Positions 30,894 to 39,422 of a DNA stretch of 58,209 nucleotides are shown piece by piece. The notes beneath the pieces are model-generated. The model worked only from the letters and a program-made list of their open reading frames with translations. It ran no database searches and had not been told where the DNA came from. The translations under genes were made by a program, and so were the position numbers. Source of the DNA: Sulfobacillus benefaciens (GTDB lineage: Bacteria; Bacillota; Sulfobacillia; Sulfobacillales; Sulfobacillaceae). The stretch is taken from NCBI GenBank assembly GCA_003023695.1, contig PXYW01000014.1, forward strand, positions 1-58,209. The letters run 5' to 3'. Every line of letters starts with the position of its first letter. Position 1 is the first letter of the stretch.

Positions 30894-30928
30894 TGGTTAA
30901 CAAGTGCGGATTAGAGGAGTGGAGAACG

Positions 30929-31819
30929 ATGGCAGATAAACAACAGGGCACATTTACTGTTAAGGCAGGATTGGCGGAAATGCTAAAGGGCGGGGTGATC
31001 ATGGATGTGACAACCCCAGAACAGGCGGTTATTGCCGAACGAGCGGGTGCTGTGGCCGTGATGGCATTGGAAAGGGTTCCTGCAGACATTCGTGCCGCCG
31101 GAGGGGTGGCCCGCATGGCCAGTCCACGAATTGTAAAGTCGATTATGGAGGCTGTGTCGATTCCGGTGATGGCCAAGGCGCGTATTGGACACTTCGTGGA
31201 GGCAGAAGTACTCGAAGCGCTTGAGGTAGACTATATTGACGAGAGTGAGGTCCTTACCCCAGCGGACGATCAGTATCATATTGACAAATGGCGTTTTAAC
31301 GTTCCGTTTGTTTGTGGGGCCCGTGATCTGGGCGAAGCGCTGAGGCGGATTGCGGAAGGCGCAGCGATGATTCGTACCAAGGGGGAGCCAGGCACCGGCA
31401 ATGTGGTCGAAGCGGTTCGCCATTTGCGTCAAGTGAATGCGCAAATTCGTCAAGTGGTGTCTACCCCCAGCGGCGAACTGGCCGATTTGGCAAAAGAGTT
31501 GCGCGCGCCACTAGATTTGGTGCGTAGAGTCAAGGAATTGGGGCGGTTGCCCGTTGTGAATTTTAGCGCTGGAGGCGTAGCATCGCCTGCTGATGCCGCG
31601 CTAATGATGCAATTAGGGGCGGATGGTATATTTGTAGGTTCTGGAATTTTTAAGTCGTCTAATCCAGAAGCGATGGCGCGGGCCGTAGTTCGGGCAACCT
31701 TGCATTACAATGACCCCAAGATCATCGCGGAAGTGTCTGAAGATATTGGCGAGTCCATGCCAGGGCTGGAAATGGCTACACTGAAGCCGGCAGATCGCAT
31801 GCAGGATCGGGGAATTTAG
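30929..31819 (+). CDS. pdxS: Pyridoxal 5'-phosphate synthase subunit PdxS
   Basis: 296 residues, full length. It makes PLP from ribose 5-phosphate, glyceraldehyde 3-phosphate and ammonia supplied by PdxT. Motifs: [43 protein letters not shown], the active-site Lys in MAKARIGH, and [32 protein letters not shown]. It is 5 bases ahead of pdxT. Confidence 0.98.
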   Translation: MADKQQGTFTVKAGLAEMLKGGVIMDVTTPEQAVIAERAGAVAVMALERVPADIRAAGGVARMASPRIVKSIMEAVSIPVMAKARIGHFVEAEVLEALEVDYIDESEVLTPADDQYHIDKWRFNVPFVCGARDLGEALRRIAEGAAMIRTKGEPGTGNVVEAVRHLRQVNAQIRQVVSTPSGELADLAKELRAPLDLVRRVKELGRLPVVNFSAGGVASPADAALMMQLGADGIFVGSGIFKSSNPEAMARAVVRATLHYNDPKIIAEVSEDIGESMPGLEMATLKPADRMQDRGI

Positions 31820-31824
31820 TTATC

Positions 31825-32412
31825 ATGCGCATCGGTGTTCTAGCTATTCAGGGAGATGTTCGGGAGCATCTACAGCACGTGGTCCAGGTAGGGGCAGAAG
31901 CGGTTAGTGTACGCACAGTAGCTGATCTGGCTAATGTGGAGGGGCTCATTATACCAGGTGGTGAGAGCACCACGATTGGCATGTTGATGCAAGAAGAAGG
32001 GTTGATCAGCGCTATTCAGCAACGTGTGGCGAATGAGGGGTTTCCGGTCTATGGGACATGTGCTGGACTAATCCTTTTGGCTAAGGACGTGATAGGGAAG
32101 TCGCCAGCGCGGTTGGGATTGATGGATATTGTGGCCGATCGTAACGCCTATGGCAGACAAGTCGCATCGTTTGAAGCGGATTTGGATATTGTCGGGGTTG
32201 AGGGTGGTCCGTTTCATGCGGTCTTCATAAGGGCACCCCAAATTGTCACGGTGGGCTCCGACGTCATCCCGTTGGCTTATTATCACGACCAAGTGGTCAT
32301 GGCACGCCAAGGTTCATTGTTAGTGAGCTCGTTTCATCCTGAGATGACCGAAGATACTCGAATACATCAATATTTTGTAGAGGTTGTAGCGAACCGGGTG
32401 ATGACATCTTGA
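31825..32412 (+). CDS. pdxT: Pyridoxal 5'-phosphate synthase glutaminase subunit PdxT
   Basis: 195 residues. GVLAIQGDVREH, GGESTTIGML, the nucleophile Cys in YGTCAGLILLAK and catalytic His/Glu in SSFHPEMTED define the class I glutaminase that feeds ammonia to PdxS. Second gene of the pdxST operon. Confidence 0.98.
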   Translation: MRIGVLAIQGDVREHLQHVVQVGAEAVSVRTVADLANVEGLIIPGGESTTIGMLMQEEGLISAIQQRVANEGFPVYGTCAGLILLAKDVIGKSPARLGLMDIVADRNAYGRQVASFEADLDIVGVEGGPFHAVFIRAPQIVTVGSDVIPLAYYHDQVVMARQGSLLVSSFHPEMTEDTRIHQYFVEVVANRVMTS

Positions 32413-32424
32413 CTTTTTGTCTAG

Positions 32425-32672
32425 AACCGGTAAAGATCAGGCCAATATCGCAAAAAGTTCGCGCTTGGTGACAGAAGCTAATCTTGGGGAAAAGTGCTCA
32501 GAGAGCCGATGGCGGTGAGAATCGGTCACCATCCCCAAGCATCCACTTCTTGAGAGCCCGATGTTGAGTCGGCGGTCTGGCCCGTTATCGCCACCGAGAG
32601 GGCGTATTAACGCCAAATAGGGTGGCACCGCGAGAACACTCGTCCCTAACGCATATGGGAGGAGTGTTTTTT
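32425..32672 (+). promoter_or_regulatory. T-box leader, serine-specific (UCC specifier)
   Basis: A 250-base leader upstream of mtnA-serS. The invariant T-box AGGGTGGCACCGCG lies at 32619-32632. Stem I shows GAGAGCCGATGGCGGTGAGAA-type distal elements at about 32500-32520. The proposed specifier is UCC at 32542-32544, in the context AGCATCCACTTC, a serine codon that agrees with serS downstream. The terminator stem (32635-32646 with 32657-32668) ends in a T-run at 32667-32672. Uncharged tRNA-Ser should favour the antiterminator and switch on both genes. Confidence 0.88.
32635..32672 (+). terminator. T-box terminator hairpin
   Basis: AACACTCGTCCC pairs with GGGAGGAGTGTT with one mismatch, followed by six T (32667-32672). 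The alternative pairing of the T-box (32619-32632) would disrupt it. Confidence 0.85.
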
Positions 32673-32691
32673 ATGAAAGGAATGGGAAGCA

Positions 32692-33729
32692 ATGCTTATA
32701 GAGCCTATTCGTAGAAACATGAACACGGTACAAATCTTAGATCAACGAGAGTTGCCTGCGTCTGAACACTGGTTGAACTGTAGCACCGGAGATGACGTGA
32801 TTACGGCCATTCAGACACTGGCGGTAAGGGGGGCACCAGCTATTGGCATAGCGGGTCTCTATGGTTTGTGGTTGGAAGCCATACGACTTCAATCTCAACC
32901 GGAGTTTTCAAATAGACTCCAAGAGGCAGCGGTCAGAATAAGCCAAGCTAGGCCTACCGCCGTAAACTTGTCCTGGGCGGTTAACCAGGCATTGGAAAAA
33001 ATTCAAGGGATGGACCCCAGCCAAACGGTATCCACACTGAGGGATTTAGCCGACGCAATGAAAGTCCAAGACGTCGAAAATAATATGGCAATGGGTCAAG
33101 CAGGACTTGCCCTATTTTCGGGTCCGGTAAAAATTTTGACGCATTGTAATACGGGGTCACTGGCGACTGGCGGATATGGTACAGCGTTGGGAGTCATTCG
33201 AGCGCTTCACGAAAAACAATGGATTCGTCAAGTTTGGGTAGATGAGACTCGTCCGTTGCTTCAAGGCGCTCGGCTGACGGCTTGGGAATTAGAACACGAT
33301 CACATTCCCGCTACATTACTGACCGATAGCATGGCGTCTCACGTCATGGCACTGGGAGAGGTCGACGCAGTGATTGTGGGGGCCGATCGAATCGCGCGGA
33401 ATGGGGATACCGCGAACAAAATTGGTACCTATGGGCTGGCTGTGTTGGCCAAGTACCATAATATACCATTCTATGTGGCTGCCCCCGTTTCCACATTGGA
33501 CCCTGCTACTCCCGATGGATTGAGTATTCCTATAGAGCAGCGAGATGCTGACGAGGTACGGCGGTTCGGCAGGATATCCACTGCACCGGCCACCATAGCC
33601 GTATACAATCCGGCGTTTGACGTCACTCCTGCGCCATTGATAACGGCCATTGTTACCGAACGGGGCGTCATTCGTCCTCCCTACCAAATGGCAATCGATC
33701 AACTCACAGAGGAGGCAAAGAATGCTTGA
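32692..33729 (+). CDS. mtnA: S-methyl-5-thioribose-1-phosphate isomerase (MtnA-like)
   Basis: 345 residues of the aldose-isomerase branch of the eIF2B-like family. Markers: RGAPAIGIAGLYG, the catalytic Cys in THCNTGSLATGGYGTALGV, the catalytic Asp in VIVGADRIARNGDTANKIGTYGLAVLAKYH, and DETRPLLQGARLTAWEL. The known role is ring-opening isomerisation in methionine salvage. It is the first gene behind a serine T-box, and its 3' end overlaps serS by 8 bases, so it is co-expressed with serS. That linkage is unexpected for methionine salvage. Confidence 0.9.
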   Translation: MLIEPIRRNMNTVQILDQRELPASEHWLNCSTGDDVITAIQTLAVRGAPAIGIAGLYGLWLEAIRLQSQPEFSNRLQEAAVRISQARPTAVNLSWAVNQALEKIQGMDPSQTVSTLRDLADAMKVQDVENNMAMGQAGLALFSGPVKILTHCNTGSLATGGYGTALGVIRALHEKQWIRQVWVDETRPLLQGARLTAWELEHDHIPATLLTDSMASHVMALGEVDAVIVGADRIARNGDTANKIGTYGLAVLAKYHNIPFYVAAPVSTLDPATPDGLSIPIEQRDADEVRRFGRISTAPATIAVYNPAFDVTPAPLITAIVTERGVIRPPYQMAIDQLTEEAKNA

Positions 33730-34987
33730 CATACGGCGTATTCGCCAAAATCCTCAAGAAATCGAGCACTTACTGGCGAAAAAGCATGTTATCGTGGACT
33801 TGAATCAGGTTAACGTTCTGGATCAAAAACGACGGGAAATCTTGGCCCAGATCGAGGGCTTGAAAGCGGAACGAAACCAGAACTCGGAGCGCGTTGCGGC
33901 CAAAAAGAAACGCGGTGAGGACGCCTCCGATCTAATCGATGCTACCCGTGCTATTGGCGAACAAATCCGGGACCTGGAAGCTTCTATCGAACCTTTAGAC
34001 GGCGAATTGCGAACATTTTTGTTGACGGTACCCAACGTTCCCTTACCGGAGGTGCCCGATGGCAGTTCATCTGATGACAACGTGGAAATGCATCGTTGGG
34101 GCCAACTACCAGAGTTTCATTTTGAGCCATTACCGCACTGGGATCTAGGAGAACGGTTGGGAATCTTCGATTTTGAGCGTGCCCGAAAAATCACTGGAGC
34201 ACGTTTTTCAGTACTGAAAGGGTTAGGTTCGCGGTTGTCACGTGCACTCATTGACTATATGCTGGATCATGCACGGGATCGCGGGTATTTGGAGATATCG
34301 CCGCCTTATATGGTTAATTACGATTCCATGGTGGGCACAGGGCAATTTCCGAAATTTGTTGATGATGCTTTTGGGGTAACCCCGGCGGGATACTTTTTGA
34401 TCCCTACCGCCGAAGTTCCCCTGACGAATTTGCATCGGGGAGAAATATTGGCGTTTGACGCACTGCCGATCAAATATACGGCGTATACAGCTTCATTTCG
34501 AGCGGAAGCAGGCGCTGCCGGCAGAGATACACGGGGACTGATTCGCCAGCATCAATTTGATAAAGTAGAACTGGTTCGCATTGTCGAGCCTGATCAGTCG
34601 CCGGCGGCGATGGAAGAAATGTTGAGGGATGCCGAAACAATTTTAGAAGAACTGGAAGTTCCCTACCGTACGGTGCTTCTCTGTGGAGGCGACATGGGAT
34701 TCGGCCAGGCAAAAACTTATGACATTGAAGTGTGGATGCCAAGTTACGGACGCTACGTGGAAATTTCATCAGTGAGCAATATGACGGACTTCCAGGCTCG
34801 GCGTGCGGAAATTCGTTATCGTCCGAAAGGCTCGAAGAAAACCGAATTGGTGCATACGCTAAATGGCAGTGCTCTCGCGGTAGGGCGCACTATTGCAGCA
34901 CTGGTGGAAAACTATCAGACAGCATCGGGACATGTGCGTATTCCTGCAGCACTGCAGTCGTATATGTCGGGCGTGAAGGAAATTTAA
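33722..34987 (+). CDS. serS: Seryl-tRNA synthetase
   Basis: 421 residues. An N-terminal coiled-coil arm (about 25-100) grips the long variable arm of tRNA-Ser. Class II motif 2 includes TASFRAEAGAAGRDTRGLIRQHQFDKVELV, and motif 3 includes LNGSALAVGRTIAALVENYQ. The start ATG 33722 lies within the end of mtnA after GAGGAGG; the longer frame upstream is just mtnA in another frame. Regulated by the serine T-box. Confidence 0.97.
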   Translation: MLDIRRIRQNPQEIEHLLAKKHVIVDLNQVNVLDQKRREILAQIEGLKAERNQNSERVAAKKKRGEDASDLIDATRAIGEQIRDLEASIEPLDGELRTFLLTVPNVPLPEVPDGSSSDDNVEMHRWGQLPEFHFEPLPHWDLGERLGIFDFERARKITGARFSVLKGLGSRLSRALIDYMLDHARDRGYLEISPPYMVNYDSMVGTGQFPKFVDDAFGVTPAGYFLIPTAEVPLTNLHRGEILAFDALPIKYTAYTASFRAEAGAAGRDTRGLIRQHQFDKVELVRIVEPDQSPAAMEEMLRDAETILEELEVPYRTVLLCGGDMGFGQAKTYDIEVWMPSYGRYVEISSVSNMTDFQARRAEIRYRPKGSKKTELVHTLNGSALAVGRTIAALVENYQTASGHVRIPAALQSYMSGVKEI

Positions 34988-35003
34988 GAAAGCAGGCTTG
35001 GCT

Positions 35004-35507
35004 ATGCTCCGATCAATGCAATTTGGAATAAGGCTTGCAATGGTAGGGAGCATTGTTGGGATTCTTTTAGCTGTTCCGTATGTATTTGTCGGTTTTTCGG
35101 TGGATATTGTGGGTGCTGGCGCCTCGGCATGGCCTTTAATCTTGGAAAATGGACTGCCTGCTCTAATGCTGGTTGTTGTAGGCAGTCTTGCAGCTCGCCG
35201 GGGATTTGGGCCCAGTCAGGTTGCCGGCTCGTTTGGAGCTGCCTACGGCCTCGTTGCCGGACTAGCTCATTTTATTGCCGCTTTGGTAATGCCTCACAAA
35301 GATATGCTGATTCGAGCTATGGAGTTTGTTGCCGTGGCTCACGGGAAAAAGATGACTGCCGCCAATCTATCATCGTTGGTGAATACCGTGAATCACCCTA
35401 GTCTGCTGTCAATGGTGGTAGATAACGCTGTGGAGCTGGCGGCGTTGGGGATTATTTTAGGCTGGGTTGGCGCAAAGCTTGTTCGCAACAGAACCGGAAA
35501 AAATTGA
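35004..35507 (+). CDS. Membrane protein, unknown function
   Basis: 167 residues with four or five hydrophobic segments, e.g. LAMVGSIVGILLAVPYVFVGF and ALMLVVVGSLAARRG. No family recognised. It starts 16 bases after the serS stop, ATG 35004 behind AGCAGG, so it is probably in the serS transcript. Confidence 0.65.
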   Translation: MLRSMQFGIRLAMVGSIVGILLAVPYVFVGFSVDIVGAGASAWPLILENGLPALMLVVVGSLAARRGFGPSQVAGSFGAAYGLVAGLAHFIAALVMPHKDMLIRAMEFVAVAHGKKMTAANLSSLVNTVNHPSLLSMVVDNAVELAALGIILGWVGAKLVRNRTGKN

Positions 35508-35510
35508 AAC

Positions 35511-35540
35511 TTGGCGAATAGGCAGCGAATCGGATACAAT
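35511..35540 (+). promoter_or_regulatory. Promoter of tRNA-Ser(UGA)
   Basis: TTGGCG (35511-35516), 18-base spacer, TACAAT (35535-35540), ending 18 bases before the tRNA. Confidence 0.55.
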
Positions 35541-35558
35541 AACAGTACCAAGAATTTT

Positions 35559-35643
35559 GGAGGGGTAGCGTAATTGGTAACGCAGCGGTCTTGAAAACCG
35601 CCGCCCTAAAGGCTTGCAGGTTCGAGTCCTGTCCCCTCCGCCA
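35559..35643 (+). tRNA. tRNA-Ser(UGA), CCA encoded
   Basis: 85-nt class II tRNA with acceptor GGAGGGG/CCCCTCC, anticodon stem GCGGT/ACCGC around loop CTTGAAA (anticodon UGA), a short variable arm CGCCCTAAAGGCTTG and T-loop GGTTCGAGTCC. Discriminator G, as serine requires. It lies 52 bases downstream of the serS operon. Confidence 0.95.
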
Positions 35644-35649
35644 CTTATT

Positions 35650-35684
35650 GCTTATCTCAGTATTGAGGTAAGCCTATTTATTTT
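35650..35684 (+). terminator. Terminator after tRNA-Ser(UGA)
   Basis: Stem GCTTATCTCA / TGAGGTAAGC with loop GTAT, followed by CTATTTATTTT. Confidence 0.8.
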
Positions 35685-35705
35685 GCTCAGAAGGGACATG
35701 CCATT

Positions 35706-37316
35706 ATGCACCGTTATACTATAGCCAATGTGAATATCATAGATGGATCCAACCAAGAGCAATATCCAGGCTTTGTTACTATTGTCGATGACCGGATCGA
35801 ATCGGTTTCACCGACAGCACCCATATTAACCGGACATGTAATGGATGCTGAAGGACTGGTTTTGACGCCGGGATTTATAGATATGCACTCGCACTCGGAC
35901 TTAACGTTATTTGCTGATGGCCGTGCAGTAAGTAAAATATCGCAAGGTATTACCACGGAAATCATTGGCCAGTGTGGCATATCCGGCGCTCCCCTATTTG
36001 GCCATATGCAGGCAGAAATTGAAAAATTTTTTAATCGCCACAACATGTCTCGGCCGTATCAGAATATGGCCGAATATCTTGAGGCATTGAATGGCAAGAT
36101 CTCAGTGAATGTGTTGGCATTGATCGGACACGGAACGTTACGACGCGGCATTATGGGCGAGGGTGACGCACCGGCTTCAGACAGCGAAATGCAGGCCATG
36201 CAATTGGCGATTGATGAGGCCATGCGGGCTGGCGCTTTGGGACTGTCTACCGGGCTAATATATCCTCCAGGCTGCTACACAACCACCGATGAAGTGGTCG
36301 CTCTAACCAAAGCCATCGCCCCATATCAAGGACTCTACTTTTCGCACCTACGCAACGAAGGAGATACCCTGATCGAGGCGGTTCAAGAGGCGCTGGAAAT
36401 TGGGCGTCGAGCGCAAGTCGGTGTGCAATTATCCCATCATAAGGCGATGGGTCCCCATAACTGGGGAAAAACGATGACCACCTTGGATATCGTAGGGAAA
36501 GCGGTGGAATCGGGGCAAGACGTGTATCTTGATCAATATCCGTATCTAGCCAGCGCCACTACCCTATCTGCACTATTGCCGGATTGGGCGCTCGCAGGAG
36601 GTCCGGAGAAAACGCTTCAACGATTGAAGGATCCAGAAATTTTATCAAAAATCCGGGATGATACCGAAAAAAAAGAGTCGCGGTTTGGGTGGCATCGGAC
36701 GCACATTGGCACGGTGGCCGATAACGGTGATAAGCGAATTCAAGGGCTAAGCATCGCGGATATTGCTAGCCAGCAGGGAATCTTGCCTTTTGATGCTTTG
36801 GTTCAAATTTTGCTTGAAAATAGAATGCAAGTAAGCATGATCCGATTCGGTATGGGGGAGGATGATGTGAAACGCGTCTTTCTTTACCCCCGAACCCTGA
36901 TTGGAACCGATGGCGGTGCGGTTGCTCCCGATGGCCCACTCAGTCACGGCAATCCGCATCCTAGGACATATGGCACATTTCCTCGGGTGCTTGCAGAGTT
37001 CGTTCGCGACAAGCAGTGGGTCGGATTTGAGGAAGCGATTTACCGGATGACTGGGTTAGCTGCCAAACGATTGCGGTTAAGACAACGCGGCCTCATAAAA
37101 GAGGGTTATGTGGCTGATATGGTTTTACTGGATCCTGATACCATCCAAGATCGTGCGACGTTTGCTGAACCTCATCAAACATCACGGGGTATCCATGCCG
37201 TGTATGTTAACGGTCGACTAGCGTGGAAAAACAATAAACATACAGGAGATTTTTCGGGACGTCCGCTCAAATATTTTCAAGAGCGCGGATTCCAGCAATC
37301 TACCCTTGTCAAGTAA
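35706..37316 (+). CDS. D-aminoacylase / N-acyl-D-amino-acid deacylase family amidohydrolase
   Basis: 536 residues of the amidohydrolase superfamily. Metal ligands and catalytic residues: DMHSHSD (residues 60-66), GQCG with the metal-bridging Cys, YFSHLRNEGDTL and LSHHKAMG with further His ligands, and GTDGGAVAP with the catalytic Asp. The C-terminal beta strand set includes KEGYVADMVLLDPDTIQD. The family hydrolyses N-acyl-D-amino acids; the exact substrate is not readable here. Ribosome site AAGGGA before ATG 35706. It lies between two tRNA-Ser genes. Confidence 0.88.
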   Translation: MHRYTIANVNIIDGSNQEQYPGFVTIVDDRIESVSPTAPILTGHVMDAEGLVLTPGFIDMHSHSDLTLFADGRAVSKISQGITTEIIGQCGISGAPLFGHMQAEIEKFFNRHNMSRPYQNMAEYLEALNGKISVNVLALIGHGTLRRGIMGEGDAPASDSEMQAMQLAIDEAMRAGALGLSTGLIYPPGCYTTTDEVVALTKAIAPYQGLYFSHLRNEGDTLIEAVQEALEIGRRAQVGVQLSHHKAMGPHNWGKTMTTLDIVGKAVESGQDVYLDQYPYLASATTLSALLPDWALAGGPEKTLQRLKDPEILSKIRDDTEKKESRFGWHRTHIGTVADNGDKRIQGLSIADIASQQGILPFDALVQILLENRMQVSMIRFGMGEDDVKRVFLYPRTLIGTDGGAVAPDGPLSHGNPHPRTYGTFPRVLAEFVRDKQWVGFEEAIYRMTGLAAKRLRLRQRGLIKEGYVADMVLLDPDTIQDRATFAEPHQTSRGIHAVYVNGRLAWKNNKHTGDFSGRPLKYFQERGFQQSTLVK

Positions 37317-37335
37317 CTGAATGGTATGTTACCAT
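37306..37335 (+). promoter_or_regulatory. Promoter of tRNA-Ser(GCU)
   Basis: TTGTCA (37306-37311), 18-base spacer, TACCAT (37330-37335), 13 bases before the tRNA. The -35 overlaps the end of the D-aminoacylase gene. ATGGTA-TGT-TACCAT at 37321-37335 is also a small palindrome. Confidence 0.5.
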
Positions 37336-37348
37336 AGCGTGTGCCTGC

Positions 37349-37441
37349 GGAGGGATACTCAAGTTGGTCGAAGAGGGCGGTTTGCTAAACCGTTAGTAGG
37401 CTTCAAGCCTAGCGTGGGTTCGAATCCCACTCCCTCCGCCA
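37349..37441 (+). tRNA. tRNA-Ser(GCU), CCA encoded
   Basis: 93-nt class II tRNA: acceptor GGAGGGA/TCCCTCC, anticodon stem GCGGT/ACCGT with loop TTGCTAA (anticodon GCU), long variable arm TAGTAGGCTTCAAGCCTAGC, T-loop GGTTCGAATCC, discriminator G. Confidence 0.95.
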
Positions 37442-37483
37442 TTCAGCAGCCCAGTTGTTGGAGACAAAGGCAAGTTATGATTC

Positions 37484-37512
37484 TTGCATCGTGGCGTCTG
37501 CGATGCTACAAT
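37484..37512 (+). promoter_or_regulatory. Promoter of tRNA-Arg(ACG)
   Basis: TTGCAT (37484-37489), 17-base spacer, TACAAT (37507-37512), 9 bases before the tRNA. Confidence 0.75.
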
Positions 37513-37521
37513 ACCAACGTC

Positions 37522-37597
<76 letters not shown>

Positions 37598-37609
37598 TCT
37601 CAAACCCTT

Positions 37610-37641
37610 ACACCGCAAGCGATTGCGGGTTTTTTATTTTG
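37610..37641 (+). terminator. Terminator of tRNA-Arg; member of a repeated pair
   Basis: Stem CCGCAA-GCGA-TTGCGG followed by six T. The 32-base unit matches the tRNA-Thr terminator (407-438, other strand) at 31 of 32 positions. Confidence 0.85.
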
Positions 37642-37879
37642 CGGCAAGCCAGCAAAAAAATGGGCCAAGGGTCGCAGGGAATCCGCGTTGCGATTTGGGC
37701 CGCAAACAGGCAACGCAAACCCTGTATCGGGGATGGTTGTTATAGGGCGGGATGGGCCTGCCTCCATAAAGTGGGAAAATGCGAAGCCAGTAAACCGGTG
37801 TTCTTGCGTTCGTACGGCGCGTCAGCACCTCCTCACACAATCATTGGCTAGTCCCGACTCGACAGGGGCTTTCGTATCT

Positions 37880-37891
37880 GTTACATGTAAC
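37880..37891. promoter_or_regulatory. Candidate autoregulatory operator of the mazEF-like pair
   Basis: GTTACATGTAAC, a perfect 12-base palindrome 18 bases before the antitoxin start and next to its likely -10 region. Confidence 0.4.
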
Positions 37892-37909
37892 GAGCGAGGA
37901 GGTGCACAA

Positions 37910-38116
37910 ATGCAACCCATCCGAAAGCGAGTGACCGAACATCGTCAACGATTGCGGGCCGCTGGGCTTCGCCCTGTGCAAATATGGGTCCCGGATACGC
38001 GGCGCCCCGGATTCGCCGAGGAATGTCGTCGACAATCTCTCAATCTATGGGAAGACTCAGCGGAACAATTCACCCTACACTTTATGGAGGAGATCGGCGA
38101 TTGGACGGACAACTAA
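37910..38116 (+). CDS. Antitoxin of MazEF-type pair (DUF3018 / MazE-like)
   Basis: 68 residues. RVTEHRQRLRAAGLRPVQIWVPDTRRPGFAEECRRQSLNL is the DUF3018 antitoxin signature. The C-terminal acidic part (WEDSAEQFTLHFMEEIGDW) would wrap the toxin. The start ATG 37910 follows GAGGAGGTG; the frame upstream is not coding. Its stop lies 16 bases inside the toxin gene. Confidence 0.88.
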   Translation: MQPIRKRVTEHRQRLRAAGLRPVQIWVPDTRRPGFAEECRRQSLNLWEDSAEQFTLHFMEEIGDWTDN

Positions 38117-38457
38117 AACGGGGCAGCGTAGTCACCGTCGCCGCACTCGGTGACTACGGGAAGCTACGACCCGCTGTCGTCGTTCAGTCGGATTTTTTCC
38201 GTGAACATCCCAGCATTACTCTTTGTTTAATCACATCAGATTTACGCGACACACCTCGATTTCGTCTAACCGTTCATCCGAGTCCGGAGAACGGTCTGCA
38301 GAGGCCATCACAAATCATGGTAGACAAGATAATGACGGTGTCGCGAGACAAGATGCGAGACGTCATCGGTCGTTTGGATGACAAAACTATGGTAGAGGTG
38401 AACCGCACGTTGGCGTTGTGGGTGGTCCTCGTTAATCTTTTGCTGCCCCATTGCTGA
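38101..38457 (+). CDS. MazF/PemK-family mRNA interferase toxin
   Basis: 118 residues. LKRGSVVTVAALGDYGKLRPAVVVQSDFF is the N-terminal MazF beta barrel motif, with the RPAVVVQSD strand. Residues PSQIMVDKIMTVSRDKMRDVIGRLDDKTMVEVNRTLALWV form the C-terminal half. It would cut mRNA at short sequences unless held by the antitoxin. The start is TTG 38101, behind GGAGGAG, overlapping the antitoxin by 16 bases, the usual coupling in such pairs. Confidence 0.88.
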   Translation: MDGQLKRGSVVTVAALGDYGKLRPAVVVQSDFFREHPSITLCLITSDLRDTPRFRLTVHPSPENGLQRPSQIMVDKIMTVSRDKMRDVIGRLDDKTMVEVNRTLALWVVLVNLLLPHC

Positions 38458-38518
38458 CCCGAGGCGATCATATGCATCGACCAGATCGAAAAACACGAAC
38501 CTTGCACGGCACGCCAGT

Positions 38519-38540
38519 GGGTCCCCGGAAAAGGGGACCT
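38519..38540 (+). terminator. Hairpin after the toxin gene
   Basis: Stem GGTCCCC / GGGGACC with loop GGAAAA, followed by CTCTATTTGTCTTT; a weak terminator. Confidence 0.5.
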
Positions 38541-38598
38541 CTATTTGTCTTTCGGGCAAAGCACAGCTCCATCCACATCAGAAAAAATGATGACTTGA

Positions 38599-38638
38599 GA
38601 CTACGAATCAGGAGGTTACAGGTCCGATTCCTTGCGGG
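38599..38638 (+). repeat. Decayed copy of tRNA-Arg 3' half (att-like repeat)
   Basis: GACTACGAATCAGGAGGT (38599-38616) is identical to tRNA-Arg positions 37551-37568 (anticodon arm into the variable loop). Similarity continues at lower identity through the T-arm (CAGGT, TCCT, CGGG). It lies 1048 bases from its source and brackets the mazEF-like pair. Confidence 0.75.
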
Positions 38639-38711
38639 ATTTTTGTTCTTGGACAAGACGGAAGTCTGCCTATCCACACTTTCACACATAAGACGATTTT
38701 GGAACGCCTAG

Positions 38712-39422
38712 ATTTCCGGTCATCCAAGGTACTTTCGGGGATGCACACAGACTCGGAATGAGCTCGTTTGGTTGCGACACGCGTGGCCCTTGTCGGCCGT
38801 CAATTGCGCAAATCGATGACAGCGACGCATTCCACCGCACAAATTTTTGCTTCAAGCTTCAATAGCGTCCTACCGATTAATAACTTTAAATTTTTGGCTA
38901 ACTATGGACCTCCGCATTTGACAAGCCATTCCTGGTGTAAGAGACAGAGGCAGACACTTGGTTTATCTCTATGACAACAAGTAAAATTTACACCCGTTCG
39001 AATTGGCCACGCACTACATAACCATAAATTATATTGTCGTATAACGGGGGCTCATTGTTACTAGGAAGCAAAGGACTACTATTAGTATAGTCACAAAAGT
39101 CGTGCATTTAGATAGAGGACAAATAAACGATCGGCGCCAGGCAACTGATGTGGGTGGCAATCTGTTTGATGGTCTGTGTCAAACGCTGTGAATCGAGGAA
39201 ATGCCGACTTGGGACTGACGTTGCATGCTATTTGGCGATAGTTGACAACGTGTTTGGAGAAGTTTTTGGAAAGTGGACGGCTAACTAAGGTCCGTTTGCG
39301 CTATGGGGACACCGCACCCAATAGGTCAATGTCTGCACATAGCGGTGCGCATTATCTCTATTTCATGGTGCCCACGGTCGTCCAAAGGTGTGATGTAGGT
39401 TGACTCAAGGGGAGATATTTGG
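38712..39422 (+). other. 711-bp region without a supported gene
   Basis: No reading frame with a ribosome site, no tRNA and no clear hairpin terminator. The last 20 bases hold the AAGGGGAG ribosome site (39408-39415) for the antiporter gene. It may be remnant accessory DNA between the tRNA-Arg island and the oxalate cluster. Confidence 0.6.

Noticed and set aside
38451-38711. Rightward 86-codon frame after mazF as a gene
   Set aside because: It runs through a hairpin and the decayed tRNA fragment and has no supporting ribosome site or family.
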